From positions 1 to 64,000 of IMG/VR virus record IMGVR_UViG_3300036770_005754: a DNA stretch of 64,000 nucleotides, one strand, 5' to 3'. This DNA comes from a virus. A program made the translations under genes and the position numbers. Shown here piece after piece: positions 25,531-34,118 of the stretch (the first letter of the stretch is position 1; each line of letters starts with the position of its first letter). The notes beneath the pieces were generated by a model. The model was not told the DNA's origin, ran no database searches, and saw only the letters and a program-made list of their open reading frames with translations.

Positions 25531-27288
25531 TTAGCCTTGCCAACTATCACCATTATAAAACATAAGCCTAGTACCATTATACCAAAAATCACCAAATTTA
25601 GGATCTCTACCTAATAGAATTCTCAACCTTGGTAATACGTCGTTGTTGTAAGTAGTAGGGTTGTCACCTAGAGTGTCTGCGGAAACGGTCATTTTGACAC
25701 AACGGTGAGCCAGAGCGCCTGTATAACCATATTTATCTATAGAAGAATTTGGCACAATCCCGACCACTGACTCTAAGTCAATTTGATTACCTAATCCTTG
25801 GTCCTGCTCTGTGATATACCTATTAGAATCGCTAGGGTAGATAGGCACACTCAATCTTGCCGTACTACCGACCATAGCTCTTGATTCGCCGATTGTAGGA
25901 ATATATTTCGGGACTCTACTGATGCCAAAGGAACTTATTCTAGTCGAAGATTTGGAAAATTCGGTGTCGATAGGTGATCCAACAATCGAATCAAAAGAAT
26001 CAAAGAATTGATCTATATCGTTTGTAAATTTGTCCCATAAGCTTGATAAAACAACATGACCGCGTCCGAAATGCTGGTTGAAACTAGATGATGAGCCGCC
26101 GGTAATCAACTTTAGGTTGTTAGAAGGTACTATCTCAATTATCTCGCCGTCAGTAAAACTTCTGGTTAGATCTAAAGTCGCAAATTCAATTATTGCAGTG
26201 CTTGGAGAACCACCAACTTCTGAATCTGTTACATTGTATGTGGCGAAAAACATCCTCAATTCGTTGGTACCAGTTCCGATTCTCTCTATTCTGGAAACCC
26301 ATACAGGGAAAAAGGTGCCGCTCGAATCGCCGGTAGGATTGTCTCCAGCAGGAGCAACTATGTCGAATTCTCTAAACAAACCAGCGGGAATAACTATATT
26401 ATCAATTGAAGTCCTTGATGCTTTCGCATCAAAAGGATAATTGAACGATACTAGCCAAGATTGGTTGTCACTATCTAATTGTGGTATAGCATTCCATGCA
26501 CTATCTGTTAATAGACCAGTACCATGTGATAAAGATGATTCTGAAAAATCGTCTGTTACATTAGTACCACCAGGTACTGTGTCGATTATCTCGTAAATCG
26601 CAGGAAAATCATATAAACCATCAGAATTGCTGTCAGTCACATTCCCAGGAGGTGCTAGCAAATTCAGGAAATCTCTGACAATCTCGTCGTTCGTATCAAG
26701 TGTCCTAAAAGTGATGAATCCGGTAACAGTTTCAGACTCAGTTGGACTTATGACTATAGTCTCTTCGATAGCATCAACTACCTGCAATCTCAAATACTGA
26801 TAAGTCAATGCACTATCGATTTTGTAATCTGCGTAGAATATCGCCACTTCTACTGAAGAATTCTCAACGTTCCCGGTGAATATGAGTCTAAGGTCGCCTG
26901 TATACCCATTAGTCACATTATTCTCGCCCGACATCCTTTTTATCTTTGCCAATCTGAGATTCTCCCATTTCTTCGGTAGCGAAGCATGGAAATCCCATAT
27001 GAACTTTGGAGGTATTTCTTCATATCCTGCATTCGAAGCGACGATCGGAGATACTAAAAATGGGAATAGGTTCTCCTTGCCGATCGCTAGTTGAAGGACA
27101 TCAACTGCTTTTGCAAGGACAAGCTGTCTGACGGCTAAGTCAGCTATCGGCCTATTCAAAACTTCATAGAATGCTGGGTCGACAGCAGTCAACCATCTAA
27201 TATTCAGAGTTGGGTCTCCACCCGTGAGACTACTGAATAGCGTTCCTGGTGATTTTGTCGGGACTTTGGCTGGTGTGATAGTAGGAAT
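25531..27288 (-). CDS. Predicted virion protein starting at an ATT codon
   Basis: 585 residues if translation begins at the ATT at 27288, which has AAGGAG eight bases upstream. The same frame has no ATG near its start, only a TTG at 27192 without a ribosome-binding site. The N terminus would be MPTITPAKVPTKSPGTLF followed by AVDPAFYEVLNRPIADLAV. The protein is large, acidic, beta-rich and Ser/Thr/Asn-rich, with a C-terminal FGDFWYNGTRLMFYNGDSW segment resembling the W-Y-N-G modules of phage fibre proteins. Neighbouring minus-strand genes (to 32619) look like virion genes. Exact role unknown. Confidence 0.65.
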   Translation of the reverse strand: MPTITPAKVPTKSPGTLFSSLTGGDPTLNIRWLTAVDPAFYEVLNRPIADLAVRQLVLAKAVDVLQLAIGKENLFPFLVSPIVASNAGYEEIPPKFIWDFHASLPKKWENLRLAKIKRMSGENNVTNGYTGDLRLIFTGNVENSSVEVAIFYADYKIDSALTYQYLRLQVVDAIEETIVISPTESETVTGFITFRTLDTNDEIVRDFLNLLAPPGNVTDSNSDGLYDFPAIYEIIDTVPGGTNVTDDFSESSLSHGTGLLTDSAWNAIPQLDSDNQSWLVSFNYPFDAKASRTSIDNIVIPAGLFREFDIVAPAGDNPTGDSSGTFFPVWVSRIERIGTGTNELRMFFATYNVTDSEVGGSPSTAIIEFATLDLTRSFTDGEIIEIVPSNNLKLITGGSSSSFNQHFGRGHVVLSSLWDKFTNDIDQFFDSFDSIVGSPIDTEFSKSSTRISSFGISRVPKYIPTIGESRAMVGSTARLSVPIYPSDSNRYITEQDQGLGNQIDLESVVGIVPNSSIDKYGYTGALAHRCVKMTVSADTLGDNPTTYNNDVLPRLRILLGRDPKFGDFWYNGTRLMFYNGDSWQG

Positions 27289-27302
27289 GGCTGATGCTCC
27301 TT
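27286..27302 (-). promoter_or_regulatory. Strong ribosome-binding site in front of an ATT start codon
   Basis: AAGGAG at 27302-27297 is followed by 8 bases and then ATT. No ATG, GTG or TTG lies at a suitable distance, while the frame from ATT is open and conserved in character. ATT initiation is rare and is known to make bacterial infC depend on IF3 levels. Confidence 0.55.
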
Positions 27303-27332
27303 GTATATCTAATTAAGATAATTTTGATCTGC

Positions 27333-28247
27333 TTAAATTAGAGTAAAATCAGAAACTCCATTGCCGTCTATCCGAATCTGACTCAAGTCCTCAATGCCTG
27401 TGATCGTAATAGTGTGTTTGCCACCAGGATTTGATGGGTTCGGGTTCGATGGATTTGGATTGTTTGGTTTAGAAGCTGGACTGCCGTACAGTCTTTGAAT
27501 TCTAGGTATGTCGTCATTCTGTTGCGGTTTAGTAATACCGGCTGAATAATATGGAGCCATCAGTGCTCTCTGTGCAGAAGAATGATCTAGGCCAAGGAAG
27601 TGGCCGAATTCATGACAGGCTACATTCAGTAAGAGTATACCGCGATCTTTGGGACTCGTGACCCAGGTCTCTCCTAAATCGAATCGCATTAATAACTGGC
27701 CATTATAGTTGTTGTTCGGCGGTAAGTACGCCCAAGCCAATGTCCCGCCAGGGCCATCGAAATTACTTTGCCTACCAGAACCTGTCGAGATTATCATATT
27801 GGCTGAGTTTTTTGAAGCAACCCTAGTAATTTTAAGGTCGCAATTATCTTCCCATTGCTGATAAGCTAAGTCAAGAATATCATCTTGATCTTTTTTAGGT
27901 AATCCTGGAATATATTGTTCTACGAAATACGTCAATTGTTTCAGACCCCATCTCGAGCCCTGTGAAGCTGATGATCTCACATAGTCTGGACACCCACACC
28001 TCGGCCACCTCATGGCTCTCACAGTCTGCTCATCCAGCTTTCCAGTCTGTGGTAAACTAAACATCTCTTGAAATTTCAGAATTGATTGTGATATATCAGC
28101 ATGTAACATGCTCTTCTTCTTATCGCTGATATAATAATAATCCAGATACTGGATCGCAAAATTGCTGTCAGAATCGCTGATATTGTTGTCGCCTGCAACT
28201 TGCTTGACAAGAGTATTGGTTACTCTCGCAATCAACTGGTCACTCAT
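27333..28247 (-). CDS. Matrixin (matrix metalloprotease-like) with cysteine switch
   Basis: 304 residues, GGAG six bases before ATG. The order matches a secreted vertebrate-type matrix metalloprotease proform: a peptidoglycan-binding-like helical domain (about 30-76, ILKFQEMFSLPQTGKLDEQT), then PRCGCPD at 82-88, the cysteine-switch motif in which Cys84 keeps the zinc site shut, then the catalytic domain with HEFGHFLGLDH at 212-222 (three His ligands and Glu213) and a Met-turn around Met230 (ALMAPYY). A Pro/Asn/Ser linker (NPNPSNPNPSNPGG) and a short C-terminal domain follow. No signal peptide is visible, so release by lysis or virion incorporation is likely. It probably cleaves host extracellular or envelope protein. 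Overlaps the upstream secreted gene by 8 bases. Confidence 0.9.
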   Translation of the reverse strand: MSDQLIARVTNTLVKQVAGDNNISDSDSNFAIQYLDYYYISDKKKSMLHADISQSILKFQEMFSLPQTGKLDEQTVRAMRWPRCGCPDYVRSSASQGSRWGLKQLTYFVEQYIPGLPKKDQDDILDLAYQQWEDNCDLKITRVASKNSANMIISTGSGRQSNFDGPGGTLAWAYLPPNNNYNGQLLMRFDLGETWVTSPKDRGILLLNVACHEFGHFLGLDHSSAQRALMAPYYSAGITKPQQNDDIPRIQRLYGSPASKPNNPNPSNPNPSNPGGKHTITITGIEDLSQIRIDGNGVSDFTLI

Positions 28248-28626
28248 TGCTGTCTCCGATATTTGTTAGCACTACAGAACCGTTTTGATCTATCCTGAAT
28301 GACCAATCTACCACACCAAGATAAGTTTTCGTGACTGTGGCTGTGGCTGCGGCTGTTTTGGACTTCTGAGTATTCATAGGTATATACCCACCAGTATTAT
28401 CGGCGAACCTGAATTGTCGCCATCTTACTGGTGGTAGACTGTTATCCCTGACGCCGCGTAATGGTAGATCAAGGGGGTCGACACCATGATCCGAGCCAGA
28501 GCCATGATTAATCGCCTGCAATGACACTATCCTGTTTACGACCATCGGTGTGTTGAGGTGACTTTTCACATAGTCACCAGAGATAGCCGTATTGATTGTC
28601 ATCATCAATATCAAGAAATATTTCAT
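28240..28626 (-). CDS. Small secreted protein upstream of the matrixin
   Basis: 128 residues. Residues 1-17 form a signal peptide (MKYFLILMMTINTAISG-DY). The mature part has a Pro/Arg-rich centre (LPLRGVRDNSLPPVRWRQF) and a C-terminal beta-like segment (LGVVDWSFRIDQNGSVVL). The matrixin's own C terminus also ends in an R-I-D-G-N-G-V segment, so the two may share a small C-terminal module. It begins one base after the previous stop and overlaps the matrixin start, suggesting one co-translated unit. Confidence 0.65.
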   Translation of the reverse strand: MKYFLILMMTINTAISGDYVKSHLNTPMVVNRIVSLQAINHGSGSDHGVDPLDLPLRGVRDNSLPPVRWRQFRFADNTGGYIPMNTQKSKTAAATATVTKTYLGVVDWSFRIDQNGSVVLTNIGDSNE

Positions 28627-28627
28627 A

Positions 28628-28957
28628 TCATTTTGCCCAGTGGTTGGTTATTTTAGATTTGCGAATCACGACGTTGTTCGAGATGAATGGACTAGGTTGA
28701 TTAATTGCCGCATATTCTGAAAATGGACTCTTGTAGCTATCGCCAATTTGCGGCAGTGGGCCCATATTTTGATTGAAATTGAATGGTCTAGTCTTTAATG
28801 GTGCGACAGCCATAGGTGGCCTATCTATTTTAAGAGGCTTCAAATTCACCGGCATTATTAGATTATTGATAACATTCGTATTGTTGACGACTTTAACCTC
28901 ATGGTCTCCAGCTACCGCTGCTGCAGCCATGATCATAAATATTAATATAGTTTTCAT
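28628..28957 (-). CDS. Small secreted protein of unknown function
   Basis: 109 residues from the Met with GAGG nine bases upstream (an ATG at 28972 lacks it). The signal peptide is clear: MKTILIFMIMAAAAVAG. The mature protein is Asn/Pro-rich with VVNNTNVINNLIMPVN and no Cys. It precedes the other small secreted gene and the matrixin, forming a three-gene export or lysis-released group inside a virion region. No family recognised. Confidence 0.65.
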   Translation of the reverse strand: MKTILIFMIMAAAAVAGDHEVKVVNNTNVINNLIMPVNLKPLKIDRPPMAVAPLKTRPFNFNQNMGPLPQIGDSYKSPFSEYAAINQPSPFISNNVVIRKSKITNHWAK

Positions 28958-28968
28958 TTTAAACATCC

Positions 28969-30036
28969 TCAATTAAAGATTATCCGCCACCTGACGACGA
29001 TTTCGAAGTCCTCTGATTTTTTGACAGGCGTTTTTAGAATCCTATGTGAAAAAATCTTAAAACCGTCTCTAAGAATGCCGATTGGACCAACCAACGGAAT
29101 ATTATCACCATCAACTGGGACTCTGTCGACGACAATATCATGCCCGCCTGGTGCTTTGTTTATCACTAGATAATATGGGTTTAATTGGTTCAATGTATCA
29201 TCATCAGAGATCGTCACGTCTCTTGCAACAATCTTTATTTGGTCGCCTTCTTTGATCAAGTCTGGGTTCATGACTGACGGGTCTAAGGAAACTGTGGTTG
29301 CACCACTGGCGGATGCTGGTAAAGACACGCCATTCTCACCAGTCATAAATATTTCACGGGGTGGGCACTCACAACTGCCGACATTTCCGATCTCAGCCGC
29401 ACCAACCAGTGCTACCTCCGTTATTGTAAAGAAGTCTCCTGACGTTATGCCGAAACCATTGTATTCACTTTTGAGTAATGTCGTCTCGAAGACTACTATG
29501 TTGTTGACAGCTCTGATATCATCCTGCAATAGGGGCGTACCAGAAGGCTGGTAACTGCTCTCAAAGAATATTCTCTCTATTCTTTTGAGAGGTCTAGTTG
29601 GCTCTGAGATAGGTATCGGATTTATGAGATCTCCACCATATTCGGCACCCACACCTAATGTAACAGGAATTGAACCACCACTTATGGAGTCGACTATATA
29701 AAATCTTTCGTCAGTCGAGTCTAACGGATTACCATCTTCTCCGAACGAAGCACCAAACACGATGTATTTGGCAGCGAACTCGTCTATATCAATATCGTGC
29801 GTTACCCAATCGCCTGCACCACCATTGGCATTTATGTCCCAAACTTTGTGGTATGGTAGCCTATGTGAGATCATTTCTTTGGCGAAAATTTTGATAATAT
29901 TAGGTTGATATATTGTGTTTATTATTCTGCCATGTTTGTCTTTTATTATGAATTCAATTTCACCTTTATAGGTACGTATCTTGTGCCCATTTGCATCTGA
30001 GCCAAGCCCATATTGATCTTGCAATTTTGCTTTCAT
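28969..30036 (-). CDS. Predicted virion (tail or baseplate) protein
   Basis: 355 residues. It begins with a short helix and beta-rich segments (GEIEFIIKDKHGRIINTI) and contains a long loop-rich middle with WDINANGGAGDW, CECPPREIFMTG and VSLDPS; it ends with a beta strand pair (EDFEIVVRWRIIFN). This composition and the V-V-R-W-R-I ending resemble large structural proteins encoded beside phage tail genes, but I cannot name a family. It overlaps the secreted-protein start at its end. Confidence 0.6.
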   Translation of the reverse strand: MKAKLQDQYGLGSDANGHKIRTYKGEIEFIIKDKHGRIINTIYQPNIIKIFAKEMISHRLPYHKVWDINANGGAGDWVTHDIDIDEFAAKYIVFGASFGEDGNPLDSTDERFYIVDSISGGSIPVTLGVGAEYGGDLINPIPISEPTRPLKRIERIFFESSYQPSGTPLLQDDIRAVNNIVVFETTLLKSEYNGFGITSGDFFTITEVALVGAAEIGNVGSCECPPREIFMTGENGVSLPASASGATTVSLDPSVMNPDLIKEGDQIKIVARDVTISDDDTLNQLNPYYLVINKAPGGHDIVVDRVPVDGDNIPLVGPIGILRDGFKIFSHRILKTPVKKSEDFEIVVRWRIIFN

Positions 30037-30043
30037 TGTTTTC

Positions 30044-30670
30044 TCATAATACTAAAGACGGGGTGTGATATGAATTATCTGGGATTCTTCGCAATACTAC
30101 TGTGAATTCATCTCCATTGTCAAGAAGAATCCCACTTAATAGAATCGTTGAATTCCCTATTATCGTGTAGCTTCTGGGGTCTACCAGCAAACCATTAACA
30201 TGTAAGAAGCATCTTGTCTCATCGTTAACAAATTGCCTCAAAGCTTCTGGTATTGGTATGCTATTTATACCATTGTTAGCACAACTTCCGCTGAACACAA
30301 CATCCTGAGTGAATGATTCGATCGTCGCCTTTACAGAATTATACCATTCTGATAGTGTTATGTGTAGACCATTCGTGTCAGGTTCTCCCAATGGTATTAC
30401 TTCAGAATAATTCAACCATTGATTGTCTTTACGGATTTTTAGAGTTTGTGAATTTAGATCGAACCATGGTGTACCGTCTCTGTATTCTGTTGGTTCGTCA
30501 TATGATGATTGTTGTGATAATAACGCGATCACAACCATTCTCATGTGATCATATCTTGCCTGAGATTGTGGCATTGGATAATTATCATGATCCTGGCTTG
30601 CCAAACCTACTTCTGTCTGAAAGTTAATCAGAGCAGAAGAGAATCTCATCCTATTGTCCGGTATCGTCAT
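30044..30670 (-). CDS. Predicted virion/fibre-type protein
   Basis: 208 residues with GGAGGGG ahead of ATG. DGTPWFDLNSQTLKIRKDNQWL in the N-terminal half follows the pattern of short fibre and baseplate wedge proteins that describe a feature and then a W-L strand; the C-terminal part (LHVNGLLVDPRSYTIIGN, DEFTVVLRRIP) resembles a T4 gp-type beta domain. Lies 7 bp from the next gene. Specific role unknown. Confidence 0.6.
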   Translation of the reverse strand: MTIPDNRMRFSSALINFQTEVGLASQDHDNYPMPQSQARYDHMRMVVIALLSQQSSYDEPTEYRDGTPWFDLNSQTLKIRKDNQWLNYSEVIPLGEPDTNGLHITLSEWYNSVKATIESFTQDVVFSGSCANNGINSIPIPEALRQFVNDETRCFLHVNGLLVDPRSYTIIGNSTILLSGILLDNGDEFTVVLRRIPDNSYHTPSLVL

Positions 30671-30695
30671 ATAGCCCCTCCATATTTATATACTA

Positions 30696-31727
30696 TTATC
30701 GTCTAGCGATCGGAGCTGTGCGTGGTGCTGGTGCAGTCTTTGGTATCGCTGCTTCTTCAGCTGCCTCCTCTTCAGTGCTATCGACACCCATCTGTGCTGC
30801 TATCTCGCTTTCTTCGTCCTTCGGCTGGACAGCTCTAGCAATATCGCCTATGGCCTTTCTGCGATCTTGTATTTCTTGTTCTTTCTGTTCAAATGCTCCT
30901 GGTGCGTCTCCGGATGCAAAGTCCACCATATGCTTTAATTGCTCTTCGAAATCTCCGGGATTTACCAAAGTGTCATAATTAATACGTGCGATCGGCTGGT
31001 CTGCTCCAGTCACAGCGTTTTTGATAGTTAAAATTATCGATTGTCCATCGTCTGATTTTTTCCAGGATATGCCCTGTTGCGTCAGTCTATCTTGTAATGG
31101 ACCCATGCCCATTTTCTCACCAAGAACTCTCAACGCTCTAGCAAAAGTTCTGAAAAGATCATCTGGCTGATCACCAGTCGGTGTGGCCAATCCTTCTAAA
31201 GCTTCGTTCAAGTAATTTTGGAAAACACGCCTTTCTGGTGATTCGTATCTTAGTTCCGTTCCGCGATTAGCACCTTTGGCAGCCCCTTTTGGATAATCAT
31301 GGTTCTTCCTCTTTCTTCTGACCATTTTAGATGCTGATTCTAAAAAATCAATAATTCTAATAGGCTCTGAGACCTGTTTTGGTTTAGCCACAGCTTTGAA
31401 AGCTTCATCTAGCTTATTAATAAAAGTCATTTCCAATTCTCCACCGGCTTCTGATGTCATTTCGATCATTTTTGATTCTGAGACTGCTTCTAAAGAAAAC
31501 GTCAGAATCGTACCACCGCGAACTCTTTTGATGTCGACGTGGATTTTGTTCTCCACTACTTCTTCTTCAATGAATGACAGTAGTGCATTTGCGGCTTCCG
31601 GACTTTTCTTGAATAACATTATTCCCTGAATATCTGCTTCGTCACATACGATGTCATAGGGTATGCCATTTACAGCAGACCACTGTGATATCATCTTACA
31701 AATCATGCTCAGGCGTGGGTCTACCAT
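30696..31727 (-). CDS. Hypothetical protein with acidic/Ala-rich C-terminal tail
   Basis: 343 residues. Residues 1-130 alternate helices and strands (VNGIPYDIVCDEADIQG, LTFSLEAVSESKMIEM); the middle is basic (RRKRKNHDYPKGAAKG); 165-290 is helical (FRTFARALRVLGEKMG); the last 50 residues are low-complexity (TEEEAAEEAAIPKTAPAPRT). No catalytic motif. It shares a 7-base overlap with the upstream gene, so it belongs to the same minus-strand unit as the virion genes. Confidence 0.6.
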   Translation of the reverse strand: MVDPRLSMICKMISQWSAVNGIPYDIVCDEADIQGIMLFKKSPEAANALLSFIEEEVVENKIHVDIKRVRGGTILTFSLEAVSESKMIEMTSEAGGELEMTFINKLDEAFKAVAKPKQVSEPIRIIDFLESASKMVRRKRKNHDYPKGAAKGANRGTELRYESPERRVFQNYLNEALEGLATPTGDQPDDLFRTFARALRVLGEKMGMGPLQDRLTQQGISWKKSDDGQSIILTIKNAVTGADQPIARINYDTLVNPGDFEEQLKHMVDFASGDAPGAFEQKEQEIQDRRKAIGDIARAVQPKDEESEIAAQMGVDSTEEEAAEEAAIPKTAPAPRTAPIARR

Positions 31728-32242
31728 TCTGGTTTTTCACAAAATTCGACTAATTCACATAAAGTGACGCTCTTGCCATCTATCAACGTAATACCGGTCC
31801 CTATGATATCTTCATTTAATGATTTATAAAACATTCTGAAATAGTCTATTACAGCCGAAGATAGATCACCAATATCCGGCACTAAGATCGTGTGTCGACG
31901 ATATGTTCTCTTGAACCTACCAGAAAATTTATCATCGTTTGAGTCTACAGACCACAGTCCCCTTGATACATCAGGGTTCAAAATTAGCGTTTTAGTTTTG
32001 TACCCAATTTTACAACCATCGGCAGTCACCGATATATTCAAACTAGGATTCTCTCTTCTCACTATTGTCGCTAAATTAGTGTTTATTCTTCTAGATGTTA
32101 ATGCCAATTTCCTCTTCAAATCAGATAAATGCTGCTTGACACGATCAATTTGACCTACTAGATCAGTAGCTACATCCAGCAAATCACCGCACTGAGTTGC
32201 TTGCTCTTCAAGTATCAGAGACAATCGATTTGAAAAACTCAT
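31721..32242 (-). CDS. Hypothetical protein, 173 residues
   Basis: N-terminal coiled-coil-like helices (NRLSLILEEQATQCG, VKQHLSDLKRKLALTSRR) followed by a beta-rich domain (SLNISVTADGCKIGYK) and a C-terminal helix (IDYFRMFYKSLNED). Soluble; no family recognised. The start overlaps the end of the upstream gene by one base (TGATG). Confidence 0.6.
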   Translation of the reverse strand: MSFSNRLSLILEEQATQCGDLLDVATDLVGQIDRVKQHLSDLKRKLALTSRRINTNLATIVRRENPSLNISVTADGCKIGYKTKTLILNPDVSRGLWSVDSNDDKFSGRFKRTYRRHTILVPDIGDLSSAVIDYFRMFYKSLNEDIIGTGITLIDGKSVTLCELVEFCEKPEW

Positions 32243-32619
32243 CAGAATAACCTGTTGGATGGAAAATCGACTTCATCTGGAGTACTACCAGCAATAATAG
32301 CAATCTGATTATCGTCAGAGTTCGGATCGATGTCTAGCATATCATAAACATTGCTGAGATTATCTAGCAACTCACGTGCACGGTCAGCAGAGCCGACCTG
32401 TGCAATTAATTCTTTCGCCAGAATATAGTCTTCAGACGTGAATTTCTCATCTTCCCCGGCATCTTCGCCACATTCGGCAGATGACATTCCTCCCATACTG
32501 ACGTTTATTGGTCCGAATCCAGCATTAGACATTGCACTTTGAATGCCTGTCCCAGACATAGGCTGCATGCCGCTTTCCATTATCGAAACTATCGTACGTA
32601 TCGGATCGTTCTTTCGCAT
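32242..32619 (-). CDS. Hypothetical Met/Gly-rich protein, 125 residues
   Basis: The N-terminal half is rich in Met, Gly and Ser (SGMQPMSGTGIQSAMSNA) and probably disordered; the rest is acidic and helical (FTSEDYILAKELIAQVG, ADRARELLDNLSNVY). The first gene of the minus-strand unit that runs down to 25531. Facing it is the secreted protein gene at 32772, with a 150-bp divergent region between. Confidence 0.6.
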   Translation of the reverse strand: MRKNDPIRTIVSIMESGMQPMSGTGIQSAMSNAGFGPINVSMGGMSSAECGEDAGEDEKFTSEDYILAKELIAQVGSADRARELLDNLSNVYDMLDIDPNSDDNQIAIIAGSTPDEVDFPSNRLF

Positions 32620-32771
32620 GGCTACTTCTTTCTAAAAAAATTCTTAATTATTTTTTCCTATTTGGCCAATCGTTTAAGTCTCTCTAAGGCTGATTCAAAG
32701 TGCATTATGTTACATAGCTCTCACCTGATAAATACTTATCTAAGAATCTTCACACTAATCAGGAGGTTATA

Positions 32772-34028
32772 ATGAGACATTTGATGATAATAGCACTACT
32801 AGTGACGTCCATCAGCAATGCCGAAGCATGTCCGTTCAGAAGATCACGATGTAGAACTCTCAATAGGAGTCAGTGTCAAATAGTATACAGGAGCCGATGC
32901 CAGGTTGGGTTCATAATCAGAGAATCCTCAGAACCACAAGTTCAACAGCAGATCGATGTGTCGCGAGTAAATGAACCGCGGATTGAGATATTGCAGGAAG
33001 ATGCAGTACAAGCAGAACTAGAAGAAATCACTAGTGAATCAGGCCCACCCGCACCATCCTTGGAATTGGTAAAGTCAAGCGAAGATGAAGAAGCATACCC
33101 GAAATCCACTTTCAAATTAACAGACACTCTCGATTTCAATCTTTGCACAAAAAAGATAGATTTATCGAAGCTAGAAGCAGTTAAAGCTTTCCAAGAAGAA
33201 ACGCCAGCAGTTAGCTTATCTGGCTTGGGGCAAGTAAAGGCGTCCAATACTGAATTATCTGTAGCCGCAGCGCCTAAAACAGTGAAGCAAGAAAATGACT
33301 TCGCACTAACAGACGAATCTCCAGCAGACGAATACCCATCCCCAGCTTCTAATATATTCGGTGCTGAAATAGAATATAACGTAGGTGACCTGATAGAATT
33401 ATCTGTAGAACCAGCAGATAAGCCAAATGGTTTAATCTCTGTTGACTATACTTGGACTGTATTGCCGAATGTGGCGTCGAGAGTATGGCCAGATAAAACA
33501 AAAATTTTGTTTGGCACGGGCTCTAAAAGCCTAACATACGTCGTAATCCTAAACACATCATATGTCTTCGGAGAAAGAGATCCGCAAGGTAATATTGAGA
33601 GTGTAGTACAAAAAACGTCCGTTACTATGGCGAATGTGAGAGTAGGCGGCGGCACCTCTGAGACATCACCAAACAATCTATCAGGTCTCTCTAGATTGGC
33701 ATATGAATGGACATATGAAGTCACGAAAACTGAGAACTATGACAAATCACGATTAATGGCAGATGCAGGTAAGCTATCAGAGTCATTTAAGACCATAGCC
33801 AATGAAATTCAGAGCGGAGCATTAACCGACGTTGGATCAATAATAAGAAGAACGAAAGAGAATAACGACGCCACAATAGAGAATAGAAATGAATGGCTAC
33901 CATGGTTTACTAGGATGTCTGAACACCTGCAAGTATCATACAACAATGGAACTATCAGGGACATAGATGATTTCAACAAGGCATGGCTTGAAATATCAAA
34001 AGGTCTAGAAACGGCAGCAAAAGGATGA
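32772..34028 (+). CDS. Secreted protein of unknown function, 418 residues
   Basis: AGGAGG lies at good spacing before the ATG. Residues 1-19 form a signal peptide (MRHLMIIALLVTSISNAEA-C), and the mature protein starts with a Cys/Arg-rich stretch (CPFRRSRCRTLNRSQC) that could form disulfides. An acidic low-complexity middle follows, then a beta-sandwich-like segment (GDLIELSVEPADKPNGLISV, DYTWTVLP) similar in style to Ig-like/PKD-like domains, and a helical end. Such extracytoplasmic proteins are frequent in planctomycetes. It is followed by a tiny membrane peptide and a glycosyltransferase. Confidence 0.65.
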   Translation: MRHLMIIALLVTSISNAEACPFRRSRCRTLNRSQCQIVYRSRCQVGFIIRESSEPQVQQQIDVSRVNEPRIEILQEDAVQAELEEITSESGPPAPSLELVKSSEDEEAYPKSTFKLTDTLDFNLCTKKIDLSKLEAVKAFQEETPAVSLSGLGQVKASNTELSVAAAPKTVKQENDFALTDESPADEYPSPASNIFGAEIEYNVGDLIELSVEPADKPNGLISVDYTWTVLPNVASRVWPDKTKILFGTGSKSLTYVVILNTSYVFGERDPQGNIESVVQKTSVTMANVRVGGGTSETSPNNLSGLSRLAYEWTYEVTKTENYDKSRLMADAGKLSESFKTIANEIQSGALTDVGSIIRRTKENNDATIENRNEWLPWFTRMSEHLQVSYNNGTIRDIDDFNKAWLEISKGLETAAKG

Positions 34029-34117
34029 TGATATCATTGGTCATAGCGATATCGGTAGTACCGATAATATTGTGGTACATCCTTGAAGAACGCTCAGACA
34101 CTAAAAGATGGAAGTAA
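34025..34117 (+). CDS. Tiny single-span membrane peptide, 30 residues
   Basis: The start ATG overlaps the stop of the secreted-protein gene (ATGA), and the ORF ends one base before the ATG of the following glycosyltransferase. The peptide is one hydrophobic span (MMISLVIAISVVPIILWYIL) followed by a charged tail (EERSDTKRWK). Its tight fit between two genes argues that it is translated. It could anchor or regulate a partner, or be a small phage membrane protein; no homology is claimed. Confidence 0.5.
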   Translation: MMISLVIAISVVPIILWYILEERSDTKRWK

Positions 34118-34118
34118 A

